A stretch of DNA of 19,875 nt from CAMBDR01 sp046597185 (GTDB taxonomy: Bacteria; Pseudomonadota; Gammaproteobacteria; Burkholderiales; Burkholderiaceae_D): the NCBI GenBank assembly GCA_046597185.1, contig JBKJLF010000123.1:1-19875 (forward strand), written 5' to 3'. This document shows, piece by piece, positions 13,911 to 19,875 of this stretch. The stretch's first letter is position 1; each line of letters opens with the position of its first letter. The notes below the pieces were generated by a model. The model was not told the DNA's origin, made no database searches, and saw nothing but the letters and a program-made list of their open reading frames with translations. A program made the position numbers and the translations under genes.

Positions 13911-14817
13911 TTACGCGAGGCCGATCACCACACCATTGCGCAACACTTTAAATCCTGCCACGCCAACCGCATCGCTGGATGCGCTCCATTTGATGGTGAC
14001 ACCGATGCTACTTAAGTTGGATGAGGTTAAACCCGTTGGCACCGTTGGCGCGGTGGTATCGTCGTCCAGGTGCTTGGGTACTTGTAATACACCGCCACCT
14101 TGTTGCCGCCCACCACCGTGGTGCTGGCAGAGAGTGCTGTAGAAGCGGCCGAAGTATTACCCACCGCGTCCTGCGCTTCATTGGGATGCGCACTGAGCCA
14201 AATTTGCTCGGCCGTTTTGGCATAGTTTTCTGCCGCTTGCAATAGCGCGAAATTGCGCTCCAAATAATGCCCGCCATATTCAAACGAGACGGTTGCCCTT
14301 CGATTTGGCCGAACAAATTCTTTTTCGGGGATAAATTACTGCCTGTCGCCGTATTATAGGCAGGCAATTGTCCCTTCCAGATCAACATCGGCAAATGCCA
14401 GTGATACCAGGTTGGGTCGGATGAGGAATCACGCGTATCGACCCACGAGCCATCTTGCACGTGTTGCGCATCACCCGCTGGAATCGGGAATTTTTTCAGA
14501 TATTCAACAATCCCCAGGCAATAACCTGTCCCCGCACAAGTGGCGCTATCACAATCACTTTAGCGCACGGGTGCGCCGACTGCGGTGGCGTTATAGGTAT
14601 TGCCCACATCGACCCCGTAAAACGGCCAAAAATTGGGCGTGTGATTATGGTACACATGGGCCGCAGGAATACCGGCCGCACTTGCCGTGGGGCTAAAGCT
14701 GGCGACAGCCGCAATAGCAATAGCAATAGCAATAGCAATAGCAATAGCAACAGCGGCGGCGGCGGCGGCAACAGCGAGTGCGATCTCTGTCATTTTGACA
14801 GGAGGAAAATGATTCAT
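13911..14817 (-). pseudogene. Decayed secreted glycoside-hydrolase-like (possibly GH57) gene with FN3 tail
   Basis: Four pieces follow each other on the minus strand. Piece A (14817-14560) is a signal peptide with an Ala-Ile run, then AAGIPAAHVYHNHTPNFWPF, ending in an in-frame TAA. Piece B is in the same frame (to about 14290): YCLGIVEYLKKFPIP, then VQDGSWVDTRDSSSDPTWYH and WKGQLPAYNTATG. Piece C is frame-shifted (about 14290-14075): VSFEYGGHYLERNFALLQAA, then ENYAKTAEQIWLSAHPN. Piece D is in the third frame (14066-13911): DTTAPTVPTGLTSSN, VTIKWSASSDAVGVAGFKVL, an FN3 domain ended by TAA. The HNHTPNFWPF start recalls the GH57 N-terminus. Intact relatives as I remember them have several hundred residues between A and B. 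At least two frame changes, a stop and internal deletions make it non-functional. Confidence 0.75.
14711..14769. repeat. GCAATA hexanucleotide repeat and adjoining GCG trinucleotide run
   Basis: Six exact GCAATA units (14711-14746) plus a variant GCAACA are followed by a (GCG)n run from 14753. On the minus strand these encode the (Ala-Ile)n and poly-Ala hydrophobic core of the pseudogene's signal peptide. Unit changes would keep the frame. Confidence 0.9.
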
Positions 14818-15016
14818 AGGGTCGCCACTATATGTGTAATGTTTATTTTGATTTAATTTGGATGCAACTTAACAGACAACAATTTCAGATCCGGCAAAAT
14901 GTGGATCAGACTCATCGACAGCTTTGCAAGACGCCATTCAGATTAACAAAGCCACTACAAACGCTCTGGATATTTTGTTCGGAAATATCAGATATTGACG
15001 ATTGATACAACTCCAA
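14818..15016. other. Intergenic region upstream of the EamA gene
   Basis: It contains a 13-bp palindrome AATATCAGATATT (14984-14996), just before the EamA promoter region. Its GATATTGACGATTGATAC continuation resembles the 10-bp units around rsmE. I see no gene or other repeat in the stretch. Confidence 0.4.
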
Positions 15017-15056
15017 TATAAGCCGTGACGAAATCACCATCGCATCGGCTTATAAT
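15017..15056 (+). promoter_or_regulatory. Promoter with overlapping inverted repeat before the EamA exporter gene
   Basis: A perfect TATAAT -10 box lies at 15051-15056 with no good -35 box at 17 bp, suggesting an activated or regulated promoter. TATAAGCCG (15017-15025) and CGGCTTATA (15046-15054) form a perfect 9-bp inverted repeat, 20 bp apart, whose right arm overlaps the -10 box. This is a plausible operator. Confidence 0.5.
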
Positions 15057-15093
15057 AAAGTGCGCGTTCCCATTCTTTTTTGCGAGCTTTAGC

Positions 15094-15996
15094 ATGATCC
15101 AAAAACTCAGCCCCAATACCGCGCTCTTGCTGGTGATACCACCCTTGCTGTGGGCGGGCAATGCCGTGGTGGGCCGCATGGTGCACGACTGGGTGCCGCC
15201 GATTACCCTCAATTTATTGCGCTGGGTGCTGGCGTTTTTTATTCTGTTGCCGATGGCGGCTTCCATTTTTAAGCCCGGCAGTGGTTTATGGCAAAACTGG
15301 AAGCGCTTTGCCTTGCTCGGCTTGCTTGGGGTCGGGCTTTACAATGCGCTGCAATACCTGGCGTTACAAAGTTCCACGCCCATTAATGTGACCCTGGTCG
15401 GTGCCAGCATGCCAGTGTGGACATTGTTGGTGGGTTGGTTGTTTTATGGCGTCAACATATCCCTTAAACAATTTGTGGGCGCGGGGCTATCGATTTTGGG
15501 CGTTTTGGTGGTGTTGAGCCGTGGCCAATGGCAGCTATTATTGGCGCTACGCCTGGTGCCCGGTGATTTGTATATGCTGTTGGCAACGCTATGTTGGGCC
15601 ATTTACAGTTGGCTCCTGATCAAAGGGGATGATCCGGTCGCCATCAAAAGCCATTGGGCGCGATTTTTACTGGCGCAAGTGACGTTTGGCATTCTTTGGT
15701 CAGGCGCTTGCAGCGGCGTCGAGTGGGCCTTGCTGGCCCACCCGCACATTGTTTGGAGTTGGTCTTTGCTGGCCGCACTGGCGTATATTGCGATTGGGCC
15801 AGCGGTGATTGCATTTCGCTGCTGGGGTGCCGGCGTGCAACAAGCGGGGCCGGCGATTGCCGCGTTTTTCAGCAATCTCACCCCCTTGTTTGCGGCTGTG
15901 ATGTCATCGGCGTTTTTAGGTGAATTACCGCATCTGTATCACTTACTGGCGTTTTTGTTAATTGTGGGCGGGATTGTGCTGTCTTCACGCACTTGA
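15094..15996 (+). CDS. EamA/DMT-family inner-membrane transporter
   Basis: The 300-residue protein is a drug/metabolite transporter superfamily member with two EamA repeats and about ten membrane helices. The family start IPPLLWAGNAVVGRMV is followed by PITLNLLRWVLAFFILLPMA and QYLALQSSTPINVTLVGASM in repeat 1. The second repeat opens with GDLYMLLATLCWAIYSWLL and carries PAIAAFFSNLTPLFAAVMSS. Members export metabolites, amino acids or drugs, and the substrate cannot be told. ATG 15094 is chosen because the -10 box at 15051-15056 lies downstream of the alternative GTG 15025. The ribosome-binding site is weak (GAG). It converges on the MDR gene, and no adjacent gene suggests a substrate. Confidence 0.9.
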   Translation: MIQKLSPNTALLLVIPPLLWAGNAVVGRMVHDWVPPITLNLLRWVLAFFILLPMAASIFKPGSGLWQNWKRFALLGLLGVGLYNALQYLALQSSTPINVTLVGASMPVWTLLVGWLFYGVNISLKQFVGAGLSILGVLVVLSRGQWQLLLALRLVPGDLYMLLATLCWAIYSWLLIKGDDPVAIKSHWARFLLAQVTFGILWSGACSGVEWALLAHPHIVWSWSLLAALAYIAIGPAVIAFRCWGAGVQQAGPAIAAFFSNLTPLFAAVMSSAFLGELPHLYHLLAFLLIVGGIVLSSRT

Positions 15997-16001
15997 TCCG
16001 T

Positions 16002-16034
16002 GCAACTAAGCTGCAACTAAGCTGCAACTAAGCC
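16002..16034. repeat. Three tandem 11-bp repeats after the EamA gene
   Basis: GCAACTAAGCT occurs at 16002-16012 and 16013-16023, and with a last-base change at 16024-16034. It starts 6 bp after the EamA stop, in the space between two convergent genes, where it cannot alter a protein. Confidence 0.85.
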
Positions 16035-16058
16035 ACCCAACCAAACCACCCCACGGCA

Positions 16059-17075
16059 TCAAATCAACTTCACCAACTGCTTACCAAAGTTTTTACCTTT
16101 GAGCAGCCCCAAAAATGCTTCCGGCGCATTCTCAATCCCCTGCGCCACCGATTCACGCGGGCGCAACTTACCCATGGCGACCAAAGTGCCCAGCTCCTTC
16201 AAAGCTTCGGGCCAGATTTCCATATGCTCACTCACAATAAAGCCTTGCAGCTTGAGCCGACTGCGCAAAATCAAGGCCGGGTGCGCCATCGGCAAAGGTG
16301 CGCCATCGTAACCGGCGATCATGCCGCACAAGGCAATCCGACCAAAATCATTCATACACGGTAGCACTGCATCCAACACCATGCCGCCAACATTTTCAAA
16401 ATAACCGTCAATCCCGTTCGAGCAAGCCTCTTTCAATGCCTGCGACAACGAGGCAGCATCGGCATGCAGTTTGTAATCAATACAGGCGTCAAACCCCAGC
16501 TCAGCCACTGCATACTGGCATTTGTCCGGGCCGCCGGCAATACCCACCACCCGGTTGCCACGCGCTTTGGCCAACGCCGCGAAGGCACTGCCTACCGCGC
16601 CCGTGGCGGCAGAGACCAGCAAAGTTTCGCCCTCCTTGGGTTCGCAGATTTTCACCAGACCATACCAGGCGGTCACGCCCGGCATGCCGACTGCACCCAA
16701 ATAATACGACAGCGGTACATGCTTTGTATCCACCTTGCGCAGCATACCCGCTTGATCGCAATCGACCACGCTATATTGCTGCCAGCCGCCCATGCCCACC
16801 ACCAAATCGTCCACCGCAAAGCGCGGATGACGTGATGCCACCACTTCACCCACCGTGCCGCCGCCCATGGTTTTGCCCAGTTCCTGCGGTTGCGCGTAGC
16901 TTTTGGCATCGTTCATGCGCCCACGCATATACGGGTCCAAACTCAGGTAATGGTGCCGCACCAACGCCTGCCCCTCTTGCAGCTCGGGCGTTTCCACTTC
17001 AACCAAGGTAAAGTTGCTGAGGCTGGCTTCACCCACGGGGCGGTTATCCAACAGAATTCGTTTATTGAATGGCAT
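16059..17075 (-). CDS. Zinc-independent MDR NADP-dependent oxidoreductase (CurA/leukotriene B4 dehydrogenase type)
   Basis: The 338-residue protein belongs to the medium-chain reductases that reduce alpha,beta-unsaturated ketones and aldehydes with NADPH. The N-terminal half shows HHYLSLDPYMRGRM and LGKTMGGGTVGEVVASRHP. The Rossmann domain has LLVSAATGAVGSAFAALAKA (AxxGxxG) followed by GNRVVGIAGGPDKC. Further family blocks are GIDGYFENVGG and GRIALCGMIAGYD. It lacks the cysteine cluster of zinc alcohol dehydrogenases. ATG 17073-17075 has GAGAGA about 7 nt upstream and is preferred over the TTG two codons earlier. It lies 48 bp downstream of plsB on the same strand, so co-transcription is possible without an obvious shared function. 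The natural substrate is unknown. Confidence 0.9.
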   Translation of the reverse strand: MPFNKRILLDNRPVGEASLSNFTLVEVETPELQEGQALVRHHYLSLDPYMRGRMNDAKSYAQPQELGKTMGGGTVGEVVASRHPRFAVDDLVVGMGGWQQYSVVDCDQAGMLRKVDTKHVPLSYYLGAVGMPGVTAWYGLVKICEPKEGETLLVSAATGAVGSAFAALAKARGNRVVGIAGGPDKCQYAVAELGFDACIDYKLHADAASLSQALKEACSNGIDGYFENVGGMVLDAVLPCMNDFGRIALCGMIAGYDGAPLPMAHPALILRSRLKLQGFIVSEHMEIWPEALKELGTLVAMGKLRPRESVAQGIENAPEAFLGLLKGKNFGKQLVKLI

Positions 17076-17123
17076 GATCAATCTCTCATAAAAGTAAGTG
17101 CTTGAATGGATATTTAAAATAAT

Positions 17124-19688
17124 TCAACTGCTTTGCTGCAGCGCTACCCCACCCTGACGCGCCATCGCCAAAATAGTTTGACGCACTTCCGGCGGCAGCA
17201 CATAATGTGCTTCATTGGCCACCTCTTTTAAGGCCTCATCAAAATGGATATTGCCATCCGCTTCCACCTTGATTTGCTGTCTTTGGGTCAGCGTGGCAAT
17301 CAGGGTGCGGAAAATGGCTTTATCGAAAAATTCCGGCGCATTGAATTCACTCAAAACGGATAAGCGCTGCGCCTGCAAATGACACAGCGACTCCAGCTTG
17401 GCCGGCGTAATCTGGCCCGAACCATGTTGCGTCAACATGGCCAGGGTAATGAAATAGCGCATCAGACTGGGGCGTAAAATATGGCCCAGCAAAGCCAGTT
17501 GCGCATATTCATCGCTGTTCAAAGGTGGCGCAACATAGGTATCCTCGGGGCGCGGTAGCAACCAGCCCATATCCAGCAGCGCTTGCAAGGCGGTTTGCAT
17601 GGCCGCTTCCAGTTCCTCATCGGTCCAACGCAAAAACAGTTCGGCGCGCAAAAACGGGTAGACGACCAATACCAGTGCGCGCAATTGTTCCATATTCAAT
17701 TTGGCATTTTGCGCAAACAGGCAAGCCAGCAAAGCCGGCAAGGCAAACAGATGCAGGATATTATTACGCGCATAGGTTGCCAATACCCCTTCATCGGGCG
17801 TGAAATAGACGATATCACCCAGTTCATGGGGCTGGCGCAAAATCAGCTTGAGTTTTTCGCAATAAGCAATCATCGAAACCCCATCCTCCACCGCCAGCGT
17901 TACCCTGGGCGCATACGGTGCCGCCAACGCCAAGCGCCGGTAAGCGTCCAGTTGGCGCGCCAGTTGCGCCACATCCATGGCCTGGCGCGGCGTGGCCAGC
18001 AAGACCAAACTGAGTAAATTGACCGGGTTGACCACGGCAGTGGCATTGATGGCATTGGCGATTTGTTGACGTAAATTTTCGATACCCGCGTTCAACCACA
18101 GCGGGCGCTCGTCTTCTGCTACCTGCTCATCACGCCAGCCCGGGTGAGCCTGATCCAATACCTTGCCCAGCTTGATCGGCTCCCCAAAACTCACATGCGC
18201 TTTGCCAAAATTCTTTTTCAGCTCGCGCACGGTCAGCAGCAAATCAAACAGCGATTCTTTCTTTTTGGGCTTACCCAATAATTCGCTGACATAGGTGCGG
18301 CCTTCAAACAGTTTTTCATAGCCGATATAGACCGGCAAAAACACAATCGGCTTGGGGGCATCGCGCAAAAAACTGTGTACGCTCATGGCCAGCATGCCGC
18401 CCATCGGGGCCAACAGGCGACCACTGCGGCTGCGCCCACCTTCGACAAAATATTCAATCGGAAAACCACGCGCAATCAACATATGCAAGTATTCATTGAA
18501 CACCGCTGCATACAAATGATTGCCCTTGAACGAGCGGCGCAGAAAAAACGCCCCGCTACGGCGCAAAATGCCACCCACCACCGGGAAATTCAGGTTGGCT
18601 CCGGCCGCAATATGCGGCACCATTAATCCTTGTTTGAAAATGATGTACGACATCAATAAATAATCGATATGGCTGCGATGGCACGGCACATAGATAATTT
18701 CATGATCGGCGGCGACCTTAGTGACGGTTTCGACATGCTGCACTTCAATCCCGTCGTAAATACGCGTCCACACCCATTGCATAAAGCGCGCAAAGATCAA
18801 AATCATCGGGTAAGAATAGTCAGACGCAATTTCCCACGCATACTTGCGCGCATCCGCACTGGCCTTGGCGGTGGCACGGCTGAGCGCGCGCGCCTGCGCC
18901 AGCGCCAAGCCTTCGCTGCCAGGCTTGACCGGCATGGCCGCAGCGGCGGCGGTAGCCGTACTGGCAATGGCCGCTTGCACGCAAGGCGCATCCAGCAAGG
19001 CTTCGATTTGCGTGCGGCGGTGTGATAAATCCGGGCCAATCGCCATTTCGCGTTGACGCCGAAAATGCACCCGTAAGACCCGGGTCAACTTACGCAGCGT
19101 ATGCGCCGGATCCCGCCCCTTTTGGCTGCTTTCATCAACCAATTGACGCAAGGAAATGGGCGTATTAAACCGCAATATAGTTTGCCGCCCGTGCAAGAAT
19201 ACCGTCAACATTTGTTTGAAGGTGCCGCGTATGCGCCAGCCGTCAGAAAAAATCAATTTCAAAATCGAATTTTGATGTTCCGGTGCGCGGCCCCATAACA
19301 CCGTAACTGGCACAATTTGCACTTCAAATTGCGTATGTTCGTGTGCCACCGCAACCAGACGGGATAGTAATGCCGAAGGCATCTCTTTTTTACGCCGTTG
19401 CCACCATGAGGCCGGGTGGGTTAAAAAGAAAAATGAGGGCTCGGAACGGCCATCGGCCAGCGTCAAACCTGCCCAAGCCAGCGGCATGCCGAGTTTTTCG
19501 GTTTCATACGAGAGTACCAAGGCGTTTGGCAAAAAGCGTCGTTGCAAAACATACACCACGGGTTTGGATGGATCAAGCGCCAAAACCCCCTCTTCGCCGG
19601 GCGTAAAAATTTGGGTTCTGACCCATAAATACAGCAGCTTGCGCAGCCCCAGCAAAATCAAGTGCCGGATATCAAACCAGTTTCGCAT
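17124..19688 (-). CDS. plsB: Glycerol-3-phosphate 1-O-acyltransferase PlsB
   Basis: The protein adds the first acyl chain to sn-glycerol-3-phosphate at the inner membrane, the entry step of phospholipid synthesis. The acyltransferase blocks are intact (residues counted from the GTG at 19700; subtract 4 for the chosen ATG): HRSHID (HX4D, 341-346), GAFFLRRSFKG, FVEGGRSRSGR and FLPVYIGYE. An Ala-rich segment (VQAAIASTATAAAAAMPVKP, 241-260) before the catalytic domain makes it longer than the E. coli enzyme (854 against 807 residues). It is probably a flexible linker. The start at ATG 19686-19688 has GAGGTGG (19697-19703) at 8 nt. The GTG at 19700 lies inside that ribosome-binding site and is rejected. 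Transcription probably comes from the extended -10 promoter at 19719-19727. The MDR gene follows. Confidence 0.95.
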   Translation of the reverse strand: MRNWFDIRHLILLGLRKLLYLWVRTQIFTPGEEGVLALDPSKPVVYVLQRRFLPNALVLSYETEKLGMPLAWAGLTLADGRSEPSFFFLTHPASWWQRRKKEMPSALLSRLVAVAHEHTQFEVQIVPVTVLWGRAPEHQNSILKLIFSDGWRIRGTFKQMLTVFLHGRQTILRFNTPISLRQLVDESSQKGRDPAHTLRKLTRVLRVHFRRQREMAIGPDLSHRRTQIEALLDAPCVQAAIASTATAAAAAMPVKPGSEGLALAQARALSRATAKASADARKYAWEIASDYSYPMILIFARFMQWVWTRIYDGIEVQHVETVTKVAADHEIIYVPCHRSHIDYLLMSYIIFKQGLMVPHIAAGANLNFPVVGGILRRSGAFFLRRSFKGNHLYAAVFNEYLHMLIARGFPIEYFVEGGRSRSGRLLAPMGGMLAMSVHSFLRDAPKPIVFLPVYIGYEKLFEGRTYVSELLGKPKKKESLFDLLLTVRELKKNFGKAHVSFGEPIKLGKVLDQAHPGWRDEQVAEDERPLWLNAGIENLRQQIANAINATAVVNPVNLLSLVLLATPRQAMDVAQLARQLDAYRRLALAAPYAPRVTLAVEDGVSMIAYCEKLKLILRQPHELGDIVYFTPDEGVLATYARNNILHLFALPALLACLFAQNAKLNMEQLRALVLVVYPFLRAELFLRWTDEELEAAMQTALQALLDMGWLLPRPEDTYVAPPLNSDEYAQLALLGHILRPSLMRYFITLAMLTQHGSGQITPAKLESLCHLQAQRLSVLSEFNAPEFFDKAIFRTLIATLTQRQQIKVEADGNIHFDEALKEVANEAHYVLPPEVRQTILAMARQGGVALQQSS

Positions 19689-19718
19689 TGTTTTTTCCAC
19701 CTCAAAGTGTCAAACATG

Positions 19719-19727
19719 ATTATCGCA
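19719..19727 (-). promoter_or_regulatory. Putative extended -10 promoter of plsB
   Basis: On the minus strand TGC GATAAT (complement of 19719-19727) is an extended -10 element with five of six consensus bases and no clear -35 box at the right distance. It predicts a 5' leader of about 24 nt containing the plsB Shine-Dalgarno sequence. Confidence 0.4.
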
Positions 19728-19875
19728 CAAGCGGTGCCCAACAGTGGCAAGAACAGTGACAACGAATGTTTGGAACTTACTTTATTGGACTACGCCAGAT
19801 TGCCATTTTTCACGCTTACTTGAAACGGGCTGGGAAGACGAGGAGAATCGCCCCGGAAGGCTATATTGGTACTGG

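Noticed and set aside
14008..14460. 150-codon minus-strand ORF as an independent gene
   Set aside because: Only its first part matches the secreted-enzyme remnant. The rest is out-of-frame reading past a frameshift near 14290.
19745..19875. Partial ORFs running off the right edge (plus from ATG near 19767; minus ending in a TAA near 19780)
   Set aside because: Both strands stay open only for 30-35 codons, neither resembles a family and no ribosome-binding site decides between them.

Overview
The window reads as chromosomal DNA of a betaproteobacterium. The support is a tkt-gap pair, an RsmE with a typical proteobacterial SPOUT C-terminus, an HDOD-GAF protein and a large PlsB. Base composition is moderate and gene density ordinary. 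Placement near the Burkholderiales/Oxalobacteraceae is an impression from protein style, not a computed result.

Layout. Bases 1-359 hold the broken 3' end of an AAA-ATPase/PD-(D/E)XK (DUF1703-type) gene. A SAM-dependent methyltransferase follows (479-1318, +), then a tiny ORF that may be a remnant, then a HigBA-like toxin-antitoxin pair (1434-2019, -) with a clear promoter and an operator-like palindrome. The housekeeping block is gap (2142-3152, -) downstream of tkt (3246-5240, -), with rsmE (5460-6233, +) divergent from tkt. 10-bp tandem repeats lie on both sides of rsmE. A small proline-rich ORF with a very strong ribosome-binding site (6362-6559, +) converges on a secreted M61 glycyl-aminopeptidase-type protease (6569-8470, -).

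Between the protease and the next minus-strand gene (8808-10235, DUF6880-like helical repeat protein) is a structured stretch with three to four stem-loops, an anti-Shine-Dalgarno-like pyrimidine run and a strong minus-strand terminator. It is the best candidate here for an unannotated RNA. A winged-helix regulator (10529-11062, -) and an HDOD-GAF signalling protein (11551-13155, +) diverge across about 490 AT-rich bases. An HPF/RaiA-family protein (13347-13724, +) follows.

A REP-like double hairpin (13731-13837) adjoins a heavily decayed gene for a secreted, possibly GH57-like, protein with an FN3 tail (13911-14817, -). The last part holds an EamA/DMT exporter (15094-15996, +), a zinc-free MDR oxidoreductase (16059-17075, -) and plsB (17124-19688, -).

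The housekeeping genes cover central carbon metabolism (tkt, gap), ribosome maturation and hibernation (rsmE, HPF) and phospholipid synthesis (plsB). The accessory traits are concentrated at 1-2060 (pseudogene, TA module) and 13730-14820 (REP-like element, pseudogene). I see no tRNA, rRNA, CRISPR array or complete insertion sequence.
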